A stretch of 64,000 nt of DNA from Desulfurivibrionaceae bacterium (GTDB lineage: Bacteria > Desulfobacterota > Desulfobulbia > Desulfobulbales > UBA5123). The notes under the pieces are model-generated. The model searched no databases, was not told where the DNA came from, and worked only from the letters and a program-made list of their open reading frames with translations. Each line of letters begins with the position of its first letter. Position 1 is the stretch's first letter. This document shows, one piece after another, positions 27,789-37,644 of this stretch. The stretch lies in the NCBI GenBank assembly GCA_030145325.1, contig JAQYVW010000003.1, positions 37,129 through 101,128 on the forward strand, given 5' to 3'. The position numbers were made by a program, and so were the translations under genes.

Positions 27789-30700
27789 TCACTGGCGGTG
27801 GCATCGTTTTATGGTCTCCACCAGTTCTTCCTGTAACCCTTCCTCGCTGAGCAACCCCTTGTCAATGATGGCGCGGATGCGACCGTTAAGTTCTTCATGG
27901 CCGGCCTCAGAAAGAGGTTCCTGGGTGATCAGGATCAGCGGCACATTTTTGGTGCCGGGATTGCTCTTGATATACCCCATCAGATCAACGCCCTGTGATT
28001 GTTTCATGAAGGGGTTGAAGACGATGAGGTCGGGGCGGGTGTCTTCGATGGTTTGGATCGCCTCTTGGTTGCTCTGGGCGCAGCGGATCTCATAACCGGC
28101 TTCGTCAAGGAGATGGCAGATGGTGTCCAGGGCGCGGCGATCCGTATCCACCACCAGGATTTTTTTGATGGCGGGGAGCATCTTTTCAAGGGATTTGAGC
28201 TTGCGCAGGAGCAGATTCTTGTCAATGGGCTTGATCAGGTATTCGGCTGCCCCCAAGCTGAAGCCGAGCTTCTTGTTGTCAACGATGGAGAGAATCACCA
28301 CCGGGATATCCTGGGTGGCGGGATTTTGCTTGAGCTCATAGAGCACCTGCCAGCCATCCTTGCCCGGCATCATGATGTCCAGGGTGATGGCCACGGGTTG
28401 GACTTCCATGGCCTTGGTCACCGCCTCGTGACCGTTGAGGAGACCGATGATCTGGAATTCCTCGCCCACGTATTTACGCACCAAGTCGATGACTTCGGGG
28501 TTGTCGTCGATGACTAGCACGGCCTTGGGGGAGGCGTCCGGGGTGATGGGGGAAGCAGTGGCACTACGTTTTTGTTCCTCTGCGGTCAGCATCAGCCGTT
28601 CAATGATTTCGCATTTTTGGCAGTAGGAGGTTTTTTCGGTATCAAAGGCGACTTGTTCCCCGTTGCAATGGGTACCCTGCAGCAACCAGCACCGCAATTC
28701 ATCGCTGTTGTAAGCCGGGCAACTGGGTTGTCCGCAGTGACCGAATTCCCAACAGCGTAGTTCCTTGCCGCCGTAAGTGGCGGTCTGGTTGAAGGTTTCG
28801 GTGGTGGTGTTGAAGGCGACCGCCAGACCGGCAGCCAAACTTTGGTCGATTTCGGCCTCAGCCGTTTTTTCAAGAAGAGTGTGGTCGGTGGGGAGGATGA
28901 AGCATAACTTGCTGCCCTGTCCAAAGGTGCTTTCCGCCCAAATCTTGCCCTTATGCAGGACGGTGAGGCCGCGGGCAATGCACAGGCCAAGACCGGTGCC
29001 CTCATATTGGCGAATGGTGGAACCATCCACCTGGCTGAACTTGTCAAAGAGCTTGGGGAGATCTTTAGCTTGGATGCCGATGCCGGTGTCCTCAATGCAG
29101 ATTTGCAGGTAGCGATCCGATTCCGGCCAGGGATGAATATGGATGGTGATGGTGCCATGGTCGGTGAACTTGATGGCGTTGGAGAGCAGGTTGATGAAGA
29201 TTTGCCGCACCTTGTCCTCGTCCACGTAAACTTGCGGCAAATTGGCAGCGAAGTTCCGGGTGAGGGTGAGGCCTTTCTTGCCGATGGTGGGTTCGAAGAT
29301 GGTTGCCACCGACAGGGTAAGGGCTTCGATGTCAATGAGGCGGGGGTCCAGTTCGATCTTGCCTGACTCGATCTTGGCCATGTCGAGGATGTCGTTGATC
29401 AATTGCAACAAATGCTGGGCGTTGTTGTGGACCTTCCGCAGACTCTTTTCCTGCTCATCATTGATCTCGCCGTCAATGCGGTCGATCATCAGATCGGTGT
29501 AGCCAATGATAGAGTTCATCGGCGTGCGCAACTCGTGGCTCATGTTAGCCAAAAAGGCTGATTTTAGTTTATCCAGTTCGCGTAGTTCGCGGTTGGCCCG
29601 TTCCAAGAGGATGGTTTTTTCTTTGAGCATCACGGTGCGGCGGTCTACTTCTTGTTCAAGCTCTTTATTAAATGAAGAGATTGTGGCGTAGAGTTTTTCC
29701 AGATCATCCAGAGTCAGGTTGATGTGACGAGCAATCTGATCCATGACATCGCCTCGTTCCTCTTCAGAAGCTCTGGCTTTAAGGTCGCCGCTGGCAACCT
29801 TGGAGAGGACGGCGAGAAGTCCCCGGACCCTTTCTTCCAAATAGTAACGTTGTTTTTCTTCATGCTCAGCTGTTTCTTTGATGTAGCGCAGTCTCTCCGC
29901 CTCCAGGACGTCGCTGATGTCCTTACATATCTCCACCGCCCCGATCACTTTCCCGTGCACATCAACCAGGGCACTGGCACTGGTCATCATGGGGATTTTG
30001 TTGCCGTCGCGACTGGTGAAGACAGCGGTGATCCCCTCAACCGTCACACCTCGTTCTAGGCAGTAATGAAGTGGGCAAGCGGCAGTGCCGCAGCGGTCGC
30101 TGTTGAATACTTCCCGGCAGGTCATTTTGCCTTCAGCCTCACCCTTGGTGTAGCCGGTGAGTTTCCCGCACGCTTCGTTCATGTAGGTGACCACCATCTC
30201 GGGGTCAACGATGAAGAGAGGGGCAGCTATGGCGTCGCGGAGGTTGTTGAAATAGCCTATTTGCTCCTTGATGCTCTGGGCCATGCTGTTGAAGCAGCGG
30301 CCCAGTTCCCCGATGGCGTCATCGCTGCGCACTATCACCGAGACGTCCAGGTTGCCATCGGCAAGTTTTCTTGACTCCTTGGCCAATTCCTCCACCGGTC
30401 TGGTCACCATTTTGGTGAGCAGCAGATAAATTAAGAGAATAATGGCGCCGATGCCGAAGAAGGTGATGGCAATGGTGCGGTTGCGCAACGAGGTAATGGC
30501 GGCATAGGTTTTGTCGGTGGAAAGGCGGGTGATCAGGCAGCCCAGCACCTTGCGAGATTCGCCGTGGCAGTGATGACATTCTTTACTGTTGGGCAGGGAG
30601 TGGAGGGTGAGTAAGAACCGTTGCCCATCCCGTTCTTCTTCAAAGGGGCGCTCGTCATTAAAAGTATCGGCGGCAAGGAGACGGGTCAGGGTGGAAAGCG

Positions 30701-31061
30701 CCTCCCGGTTGGCGGTGAATTGGTGCATGGGGGTGCCCACCCTTTCAGCGCGGCTGGCAAAGACGATTTGGCGGTTAAAGTCGCAGATCAAAATTTCATT
30801 GTTCTGAAGGCTGTCGCGGATTTCCGTGAATTGTCGTTCCACGGATTCACTGTCGCCCATGGCCATGGGGTGACGAATGGCTGCGTAGGCCAGGGTTTTT
30901 AATTCCCGGCCATGGGCGGTCATCTGTTCCCGCAGCTGTTCGCGCTGGCTGGCTATGGCCAGGATGATTACCCCACCCATGATCAAAGCCACACAGAGGG
31001 TGAGGGCGATGAGGATCTTGGCGCTGAGCCGTTTCCTGATTAGGGCGAAGAAATTGCTCAT
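27789..31061 (-). CDS. Hybrid sensor kinase with periplasmic CxxCH motif
   Basis: 1090 aa from the ATG at 31061, 1 bp after the cytochrome stop. TM1 about 15-36; periplasmic domain with a c-type haem motif CHHCH at residues 162-166; TM2 about 198-216; HAMP; PAS about 285-400 with a Cys set (DRCGTAACPLHYC); coiled segment; HisKA with FLANMSHELRTPMNSIIGY; HATPase with GTGLGLCIARGL. Then a Cys-rich segment of about 55 residues (CWEFGHCGQPSCPAY to YCQKCEIIE), then two receivers. The first receiver is canonical (LDIMMPGKDG). The second has Asn where the phospho-Asp belongs (IVFNPFMKQ), so it is probably not phosphorylated. A redox or ligand sensor through haem is inferred. Confidence 0.9.
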   Translation of the reverse strand: MSNFFALIRKRLSAKILIALTLCVALIMGGVIILAIASQREQLREQMTAHGRELKTLAYAAIRHPMAMGDSESVERQFTEIRDSLQNNEILICDFNRQIVFASRAERVGTPMHQFTANREALSTLTRLLAADTFNDERPFEEERDGQRFLLTLHSLPNSKECHHCHGESRKVLGCLITRLSTDKTYAAITSLRNRTIAITFFGIGAIILLIYLLLTKMVTRPVEELAKESRKLADGNLDVSVIVRSDDAIGELGRCFNSMAQSIKEQIGYFNNLRDAIAAPLFIVDPEMVVTYMNEACGKLTGYTKGEAEGKMTCREVFNSDRCGTAACPLHYCLERGVTVEGITAVFTSRDGNKIPMMTSASALVDVHGKVIGAVEICKDISDVLEAERLRYIKETAEHEEKQRYYLEERVRGLLAVLSKVASGDLKARASEEERGDVMDQIARHINLTLDDLEKLYATISSFNKELEQEVDRRTVMLKEKTILLERANRELRELDKLKSAFLANMSHELRTPMNSIIGYTDLMIDRIDGEINDEQEKSLRKVHNNAQHLLQLINDILDMAKIESGKIELDPRLIDIEALTLSVATIFEPTIGKKGLTLTRNFAANLPQVYVDEDKVRQIFINLLSNAIKFTDHGTITIHIHPWPESDRYLQICIEDTGIGIQAKDLPKLFDKFSQVDGSTIRQYEGTGLGLCIARGLTVLHKGKIWAESTFGQGSKLCFILPTDHTLLEKTAEAEIDQSLAAGLAVAFNTTTETFNQTATYGGKELRCWEFGHCGQPSCPAYNSDELRCWLLQGTHCNGEQVAFDTEKTSYCQKCEIIERLMLTAEEQKRSATASPITPDASPKAVLVIDDNPEVIDLVRKYVGEEFQIIGLLNGHEAVTKAMEVQPVAITLDIMMPGKDGWQVLYELKQNPATQDIPVVILSIVDNKKLGFSLGAAEYLIKPIDKNLLLRKLKSLEKMLPAIKKILVVDTDRRALDTICHLLDEAGYEIRCAQSNQEAIQTIEDTRPDLIVFNPFMKQSQGVDLMGYIKSNPGTKNVPLILITQEPLSEAGHEELNGRIRAIIDKGLLSEEGLQEELVETIKRCHRQ

Positions 31062-31062
31062 C

Positions 31063-31557
31063 TTAATGGGCCCCGCCATGAATCAAAGGTTTGAAGCGGA
31101 AAGCCGCCACCCGGTCCGAGGTGTGGCAGGCCTCACAGTCCTCTTTGTCCAGTTGGCTTTTGATGGCGCTTGGGTCGCCGGTTGCGGCGTGGTTGCTGCC
31201 CGGTCCGTGACAGACCTCGCAACCGGCATCTTTAAGCTGAGGGGTGGCGGCGAGACTTACGAAGCCGCCACGCTTGCCGTAGCCGGTGGTGTGGCAGCGG
31301 TAACAACCCTCGATTTCCTTGGCGGTGAGGCCGTGGCGCAGTCTTTCGATACTCTCAAAGGAGTGGCTCTTTTTTGCATAGGTGATGAAGCGTCGGTATT
31401 CATCGGCATGGCAGGGCTGGCAGGCAAGGGAGCCGAGATAGGTGGGGGGAGGAGTAGCGGCGTAGCTGTTGCTGGGTGGAGAGGAATACATAAGCAACAC
31501 TGCTAAGGCGGTGAAGATAATTCGTTTGCGACTTGAAGTCGGGGTGAGGGTATGCAT
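31063..31557 (-). CDS. Secreted tetrahaem cytochrome c (cytochrome c554-like)
   Basis: 164 aa. N-terminal signal peptide (basic SSRKRIIF, hydrophobic TALAVLLMYSS, then a likely cut near SYAA). Four haem motifs: CQPCH, CYRCH, CEVCH and CEACH. The spacing, with distal His residues (HSFESIERLRHG, HGPGSNH), fits the cytochrome c554 family of periplasmic electron carriers. Directly upstream of the haem-motif kinase, with its stop 1 bp from the kinase ATG, so they are co-translated. It may feed electrons to, or report redox state to, the kinase sensor. Confidence 0.92.
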   Translation of the reverse strand: MHTLTPTSSRKRIIFTALAVLLMYSSPPSNSYAATPPPTYLGSLACQPCHADEYRRFITYAKKSHSFESIERLRHGLTAKEIEGCYRCHTTGYGKRGGFVSLAATPQLKDAGCEVCHGPGSNHAATGDPSAIKSQLDKEDCEACHTSDRVAAFRFKPLIHGGAH

Positions 31558-31796
31558 CGTAACACTCCTCGGGACAACGTCTATCTGTGTTTACTGCTCC
31601 AGCATAGTGAAGAAATGATACTAACATGACCACCACCCTAGGCAAAGGGTTTCATCCGGCAAAGTATTTTGACTAGGGCAATGGCGGCGCTATGGGGCGG
31701 TGAGAAAGAAGCATTGAGGTGGGAATGAAAGCTTGGGTAGTAAGGTGGAGGAGAGGTTGTCGGGTATGTCTGGATAGCTGTTCGTTGGGCAAAGGA

Positions 31797-33413
31797 TCAA
31801 GTGGTTGCGGTGATGTAAGGGGAGGAGCGTATCCATTCTTCAAGTTCTGGTGCCGGCAGGGGCTTGCAGATATAATACCCTTGCGCCAAGTCGCAATTCA
31901 ATTCATGGAGTCGGGCCATTATCTCAGCTGATTCGACACCTTCGGCGATGACCTCAAGGCCCAAATTCTTGGCCAGATTAATGGTGGCTTGGACGATAAC
32001 ATGGTCGTTGTCATCTTTGAGCATATTGATAACAAAAGATTTATCGATTTTGAGCTCTTCGGCGGGCAGTTGTTTCAGGTAGGCCAGTGAAGAATAACCG
32101 GTGCCGAAGTCATCAATTGATAACTGAACCCCCAAGGCATGGAGGTTTGAGATCACCTCAAAGGTGCGATCAGGGTCGAGCATCATGCTGGTCTCGGTGA
32201 TTTCCAGCATCAGGTCAGACGGATCCAGTTGGTATTCATTGAGTAGATCTTTGAGCAGTAAGGGAACGGTGAGATCTTGTAGATCCTTGATGGAGAGGTT
32301 GACGGAAACGGTGAGGTTGAGTCCTATATCTCGCCATGCCGCTCGTTGCTTGATGGCAGCCTTGAGAACCCATTGGCTCAAGGTACGAATGACGCCGCCC
32401 TGTTCCGCCAGAGGGATAAACTCGTCCGGCGGGATAATTCCCAGTTCTGGATGGTTCCAGCGGAGCAATGCTTCAACGCCGTGAATGTGGTTGTTCTTGA
32501 TCACGATCTTGGGTTGAAAATGCAGTGAGAGGTTCTCGTTCTTACGAATCGCTTCGCGCAGGTCTGCCAGTAGCATAAGGCGGTTGAGGGTGAACTGGTC
32601 CTGGGAAATATCATAAACGGCATAGTGGGTTTCGGTTGATTTGGCCGAATACATTGCCACGTCGGCATGTTGGATAAGGGTATCGCAATCGTGACCATGG
32701 GCGGGATAGGTGGCGATGCCGATACTGATGCCGATGTTAAGGTGGTGCCCTTCAATGATGAATGGTTGTTGCATGGCCTCGTGAATTTTTTGAGAAACAA
32801 TCTTGGCCTGTTCCGCATCCGTTGTCGCTAAAGCCACCGAAAACTCGTCGCCGCCCAGTCTGGCCAGGGTATCTGATTCACGGATGACTTCTTGTAAGCG
32901 ATCTGCGACCTTTTGCAGTAGAAAGTCACCGTAGTGATGGCCCAAGGCATCGTTTATTTCCTTGAAGCGATCCAGATCCATGACCAGAATTGCTAGGGGG
33001 AGTAGATCTCGTTTGGCTTGCAGAATCGACTGTTTAATGCGCTCCAAGAGTAGGGTTCTATTGGGTAAGCCGGTGAGATCGTCATGGAGGGCATTGTGTC
33101 TTTCCAGGGCGGCGATGCGGTTGATATTGTTAATGGTGGACCGACTCATGCGGACCACGATAACCACAAAAGCACTGCCACCCAAAAGGATCAGGGCGAC
33201 GATAAAATCGCCGAAGGTTATATGGGTGCGGGAAAGGAAAAAGCAGTAAATACCATAGCCGAGGACAAAAAAATGGATGAGAAGGAAGAGGATATACCAG
33301 CCAGTGCGGTTTCCCTTGTCTAAACGACAGATCTGATGAAGCGGATATAGGGAGCTGCTCAGCATAACTATGCCGATGGCGACCATGGCAATGGAGATAA
33401 TTTGCTGGATCAT
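31797..33413 (-). CDS. Membrane GGDEF-EAL protein (c-di-GMP turnover)
   Basis: 538 aa. Three N-terminal helices (about 5-24, 38-62, 68-90) without a clear sensor domain. GGDEF domain about 105-265 with an intact active site LARLGGDEFSVAL, so cyclase activity is possible. EAL domain about 285-530 with VEALLRWNHPELG, IDDFGTGYSSLAYLK and LEVIAEGVES, the residues needed for phosphodiesterase activity. Both halves look intact, so the net direction cannot be read. It stands alone between the cytochrome operon and the ABC-F gene. Confidence 0.93.
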   Translation of the reverse strand: MIQQIISIAMVAIGIVMLSSSLYPLHQICRLDKGNRTGWYILFLLIHFFVLGYGIYCFFLSRTHITFGDFIVALILLGGSAFVVIVVRMSRSTINNINRIAALERHNALHDDLTGLPNRTLLLERIKQSILQAKRDLLPLAILVMDLDRFKEINDALGHHYGDFLLQKVADRLQEVIRESDTLARLGGDEFSVALATTDAEQAKIVSQKIHEAMQQPFIIEGHHLNIGISIGIATYPAHGHDCDTLIQHADVAMYSAKSTETHYAVYDISQDQFTLNRLMLLADLREAIRKNENLSLHFQPKIVIKNNHIHGVEALLRWNHPELGIIPPDEFIPLAEQGGVIRTLSQWVLKAAIKQRAAWRDIGLNLTVSVNLSIKDLQDLTVPLLLKDLLNEYQLDPSDLMLEITETSMMLDPDRTFEVISNLHALGVQLSIDDFGTGYSSLAYLKQLPAEELKIDKSFVINMLKDDNDHVIVQATINLAKNLGLEVIAEGVESAEIMARLHELNCDLAQGYYICKPLPAPELEEWIRSSPYITATT

Positions 33414-33634
33414 GTGGCGCGCATGTCCTAGTTTTTGGCGTGGCCTCGGTGGTCAGGCCGTTATGCGGTTCGATCCGGTGTTGGCATTGTCGATGCTTGT
33501 TGCCTGGCGCTGAAGAGGAGTATGGAGACCGGAAGAACTTAACTATGTAAGCAAAAGTTTATAGTACTCCATAGTAATCTGCTTTTAGGAAAGAACAAGT
33601 AAAAAGGAAATAGGGGGGGGCTAGCGGGGTGGGG

Positions 33635-35536
33635 TTAGTGGTGGAGGGCTTCCAGCTCCTCCCAGCGACTGAAGGTATTGTGTAATTCCTCCTCAAGGGA
33701 GGCAAGGCGAGTGGTGGCGGCAGCGATGGTGTTGGCATCGTTATCACGGAAAAAGGCTGGGTCGGCCATGCTAGTGTTTAGTTTTTCTTGTTCCTGTTCA
33801 AGCATTTCTATGCGTGCTGGCAGCTTCGCCAGTTCTTGACTCTCTTTGTAGGTAAGTTTTCTCTTTTCGGCTTTCGCTGGTGGCTGGGTTTGCTGGCTGG
33901 CCAGTTTGGTTGTTGTTTTGACAGCTTTGCTGCTCGGCGATTGCGGTCGTTGTGCCAACCAGTCGTCATAGCCACCGGCATAGTCGGCGATTTTTCCATC
34001 TTCTTCAAAAACCATGGTGCTGGTGACGACGTTGTTTAAAAAGGCCCGGTCATGGCTCACCAGCATGATGGTGCCGGGATAGTCAAGGAGCAGTTCCTCA
34101 AGCAGTTCTAAGGTTTCCACATCGAGATCGTTGGTGGGCTCATCTAAGATCAGCAGGTTAGATGGCTTGGTGAACAGTTTGGCCAGCAAGAGGCGATTGC
34201 GTTCGCCGCCGGAAAGGATTTTCACCGGGCTTCGAGCCCGATCCGGGGCAAAAAGAAAATCCTGAAGATAGCCGATAATATGGCGCTGGCGGCCATTGAT
34301 AACCACCTGATCATTACCTTCGCCGACGTTGTCTTGGACGCTCTTCTCTTCATCCAACTGGGCACGTAGTTGGTCGAAATAGGCGATTTGGAGGTTGGTG
34401 CCTAACCGTACCGTGCCGGAGTCGGGGCTAAGTTGACCGAGAAGGAGTTGCAAAAGGGTGGTTTTGCCAGCGCCGTTGGGGCCAATGATGCCCACCCGGT
34501 CACCACGCATGACGGTGGTGGTCAGGTTGTTGATGATGGTTTTGTTGGCGTAGGCGTAGTTGACCCCTTTGCTGGTGACCACCAGCTTCCCGGATTTTTC
34601 CATCTCCTGGCTGTTCATGAGTACTGAGCCTTGCCGATTGCGGCGTTGGCTTCGTTCCGCCCGCATTTTCTCCAAGGCCGTGACTCGGCCCTCGTTTCTG
34701 GTCCGTCGCGCTTTGATCCCTTTGCGAATCCAGATCTCTTCTTGAGCCAGTTTTTTGTCAAAACGGGCCTGTTGGCCAGCTTCGGCATTAAGGGCATCTT
34801 GTTTGCGACGCAGATAGGTATCGTAATCGCCGGGCCAGCTGGTTAATGCGCCCCGATCCAGTTCAATGATCCGGGTGGCGAGATGGCGCAACAGCATCCG
34901 GTCATGGGTAACAAAGAGCAGGGTGGCGTTGAAGTCCAGGAGGAAATCCTCCAGCCAGTGAATGGATTCGATGTCCAGATGGTTGGTGGGTTCGTCAAGG
35001 AGGAGTAAGTCCGGTTCGGCCACCAGGGCCTTGGCCAGAAGGACACGGCGTTTATAGCCGCCGGAAAGGGAGGAGAAGGGGGTGTCCGGCGGCAGTTGCA
35101 ATCGGCTTAAAACCGATTCCACCTGTTGTTGGGCCAGCCAGCCGTCCGCCGCGTCCATGGCGTGTTGCACGCGTTCAAATTCGGCCATGATCCGGTCGTT
35201 GCTGTTTTCGGCCAGTTCGTGAACCAGGCGGTGGTAGTCGGCAACTATTCCCACCAGCGGCCCCAGCCCGCTTGCCGCCACTTCGAAAACCGTGGCCTCC
35301 ATGTCGCCAGGCACTTCTTGTTCCAGGCGGCTTATTTTTAGATTTTGTTTGGAGGTGATTTCGCCGCTGTCCGGCTGAATCTCGCCGCTGAGTACCTTCA
35401 TCAGGGTGGATTTGCCTTCGCCGTTACGACCCACCAGACAGAGCCGTTCGCCCGGTTCAATTTGGAGATCAACCTTGTCTAGGATCGGGAGGCCGCCGAA
35501 GCTGGTGGTAATGCTATGCAGAGTGAGAAGAGCCAT
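33635..35536 (-). CDS. ABC-F family ATPase (Uup-like)
   Basis: 633-aa soluble protein with two ABC cassettes: Walker A GRNGEGKSTLMK and GPNGAGKTTLLQ, signatures LSGGYKRRV and LSGGERNRLLLAK, Walker B LLLLDEPTNHLDIE and LLILDEPTNDLDVE. The ~80-residue linker has the ABC-F basic stretch (GIKARRTRNEGRV). The C-terminal coiled coil (about 560-633, EMLEQEQEKLNTSM) is typical of Uup, linked to ribosome and DNA-junction functions. No membrane segment. Confidence 0.93.
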   Translation of the reverse strand: MALLTLHSITTSFGGLPILDKVDLQIEPGERLCLVGRNGEGKSTLMKVLSGEIQPDSGEITSKQNLKISRLEQEVPGDMEATVFEVAASGLGPLVGIVADYHRLVHELAENSNDRIMAEFERVQHAMDAADGWLAQQQVESVLSRLQLPPDTPFSSLSGGYKRRVLLAKALVAEPDLLLLDEPTNHLDIESIHWLEDFLLDFNATLLFVTHDRMLLRHLATRIIELDRGALTSWPGDYDTYLRRKQDALNAEAGQQARFDKKLAQEEIWIRKGIKARRTRNEGRVTALEKMRAERSQRRNRQGSVLMNSQEMEKSGKLVVTSKGVNYAYANKTIINNLTTTVMRGDRVGIIGPNGAGKTTLLQLLLGQLSPDSGTVRLGTNLQIAYFDQLRAQLDEEKSVQDNVGEGNDQVVINGRQRHIIGYLQDFLFAPDRARSPVKILSGGERNRLLLAKLFTKPSNLLILDEPTNDLDVETLELLEELLLDYPGTIMLVSHDRAFLNNVVTSTMVFEEDGKIADYAGGYDDWLAQRPQSPSSKAVKTTTKLASQQTQPPAKAEKRKLTYKESQELAKLPARIEMLEQEQEKLNTSMADPAFFRDNDANTIAAATTRLASLEEELHNTFSRWEELEALHH

Positions 35537-35754
35537 TGCTGAATTTCAATAAAAGAGGTTTGGAGTGCCGGAACTTGGAGCGAGTTTTGCACATACTGCT
35601 TGGCGCAGGGCAGGGTGTCAAGCAATATATCCATGCAAGCTTGAGCAAGGACGGCTTGAAAAAAGGGGTTGACTTCGGTGGCGAACTCCTTGATCTTTCG
35701 TGGGCTGGCTGAGGTTATGCTCTGGCTGGAATTAAACGTTTTAATGGATGGTTC

Positions 35755-37494
35755 ATGAAGAAAATACTTTTTGTCAGTTCAAAATCACCGCTAAGGCCGC
35801 TGCTTGCCGCTGAGCTGCTTGCCGCTTCCGGACTTGATGACCTGCGGGTGGAGGTGGCCATTGCTGGTGGCAAGGGCGATGAGGTTCTCCCGCCCCAGGT
35901 CGCGACACTTTCCCCACCCACTGTAATCCATGAGCTGGATCAGCTTAATCTCTTCACTTATGATTTGGTGATCCGCTTTGGCGCTGGCCAAGAAACGGAC
36001 CTCCCCGCTCTTCCCGGAAGCCCGGCATTCATTTCCTGGCAGGTTCCTGGGCTGCTTATGACCCCAGAGGGAGATCTTGCTGAAGATTCTTTGGCCCAGG
36101 TTAGAGAGGAGATCAAAACGCTGGTAGATAATCTGGTGAGCCATGGCTACCTTGAGGCCCTGATTCAGGCCCGGCGTAGCGCCGAGTTGGTTCTGGACAA
36201 CCTTCATGAGGGGATCATTGCCCATGATCGGCAGCGGCGAATCTTTTTTTTCAACCGGGCGGCGGAGAGAATCACCGGTTATGCTCGGCAAGAGATTCTG
36301 GGCCGTGATTGTCATGAGGTCTTTCCAGAACGATTCTGCAAGGCCAACTGCTCATTTTGTGAACCCGACAGCGAGCCAGCTCTTCCCGAGAAGCCCTACC
36401 CTCTGGTGCTACATGCCAAGTCTGGAGAGGTGCGACATATTGAGATGAATGTGGTGGGGATGCGTGATTTCTTCGGTGTCCTCACTGGGGTGGTTGCCTC
36501 CTTCCGTGATCTCACCCGTGAACATGACCTTGCCAGCCGCTTGGGTGAGGTTGAAAAGTTTGCCGGAATTATAGGTCGTAATGGCAAAATGTTGGAGGTT
36601 TACCGAGCCATTACCGATCTTGCCGATAGCCGGGTTTCGGTGCTCGTCGAGGGCGAGTCCGGCACCGGCAAGGAACTGGTAGCGGCGGCAATCCACAATA
36701 CCGGTAAGCGATCCGGGAAGCTGTTTGTGCCCATCAACTGCGGGGCCTTGCCCGAGCACCTCTTGGAAACGGAACTCTTCGGTCACCTCAAAGGGGCCTT
36801 TACCGGCGCCATCCGCGACAAGAAAGGCCGTTTTGAACTGGCCGACCAAGGTACCCTCTTCCTTGATGAGATCGGCGACATTTCCCCGGCCATGCAAGTT
36901 AAGTTGTTGCGGGTTTTGCAAGACGGCACCTTTCAGCGGGTGGGTGGCGAGGAGACGATCACCGTTGACGTGCGGGTTATTTCCGCTACCCATAAGGATC
37001 TGCGTAAAGAGATCGCGGCGGGCCGCTTCCGTGAGGATCTTTATTATCGGCTCTGTGTGGTGCCGTTGTCGCTGCCGCCCCTGCGCGAACGGCGTGACGA
37101 TATCCCGGTGCTGGCCCGTCATTTTCTGACCCGTACCCTGGAAGAGGAAGGGCGCACTGACAAGGTGGTGATCACTGCCGAGGCTATGGATCAGTTGGTT
37201 AGCTACCACTGGCCAGGTAATGTTCGCGAGCTCCAAAATGTAATCCGCTACGGCCTCGTCCACTGTCGCGAGGAGCTGCTCCGGCCTTCCCATTTACCGC
37301 CGCAGTTGTCTGCAGCAGCAATACATACCTTCAAAGTGCAAACGGTATCATCCCAACAGCGTGGTAAACTTACAGAGGAGGCGGTGCGAGAGGCGTTGAC
37401 GGCCACCAACGGCAACCGTCTCCAGGCGGCCAAGCGGCTAGGGGTAGGTCGCGCCACCCTCTATAGGTTTCTCGGCAAACATCCTCTGGGGTGA
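35755..37494 (+). CDS. Sigma54-dependent activator with degenerate phosphatase-like N-terminus and PAS
   Basis: 579 aa. Residues 1-130 look like the low-molecular-weight phosphotyrosine phosphatase/ArsC fold (KKILFVSS, then PLRPLLAAELLAASG), but the catalytic C-x5-R loop is absent (VSSKSPLRP), so it is probably a sensor or binding module. PAS domain about 145-260 with a Cys set (CHEVFPERFCKANCSFC). AAA+ domain about 265-500: GESGTGKELV, GAFTGA (sigma54 contact), LFLDEIGD. C-terminal Fis-type HTH (LQAAKRLGVGRATLYRFL). It activates sigma54 promoters; targets unknown. Confidence 0.92.
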   Translation: MKKILFVSSKSPLRPLLAAELLAASGLDDLRVEVAIAGGKGDEVLPPQVATLSPPTVIHELDQLNLFTYDLVIRFGAGQETDLPALPGSPAFISWQVPGLLMTPEGDLAEDSLAQVREEIKTLVDNLVSHGYLEALIQARRSAELVLDNLHEGIIAHDRQRRIFFFNRAAERITGYARQEILGRDCHEVFPERFCKANCSFCEPDSEPALPEKPYPLVLHAKSGEVRHIEMNVVGMRDFFGVLTGVVASFRDLTREHDLASRLGEVEKFAGIIGRNGKMLEVYRAITDLADSRVSVLVEGESGTGKELVAAAIHNTGKRSGKLFVPINCGALPEHLLETELFGHLKGAFTGAIRDKKGRFELADQGTLFLDEIGDISPAMQVKLLRVLQDGTFQRVGGEETITVDVRVISATHKDLRKEIAAGRFREDLYYRLCVVPLSLPPLRERRDDIPVLARHFLTRTLEEEGRTDKVVITAEAMDQLVSYHWPGNVRELQNVIRYGLVHCREELLRPSHLPPQLSAAAIHTFKVQTVSSQQRGKLTEEAVREALTATNGNRLQAAKRLGVGRATLYRFLGKHPLG

Positions 37495-37644
37495 TTTGTT
37501 TTGGGGGGTGGGTTGATCGCTCAGGGCAGGTGGCTTATAATGTTATGAGTAGGAATTAATTTTTCTCATTCCCCGCCAGGAGGGGAGGTCTACTGCGATA
37601 ATCTCGCCTAGAGGCAGGGGTTGCGTCAGTCAAGGAGGTCAGTT

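Noticed and set aside
37600..37644. Sigma54 promoter before the small ORF
   Set aside because: The GG and GC elements are 8 bp apart instead of the required 10.
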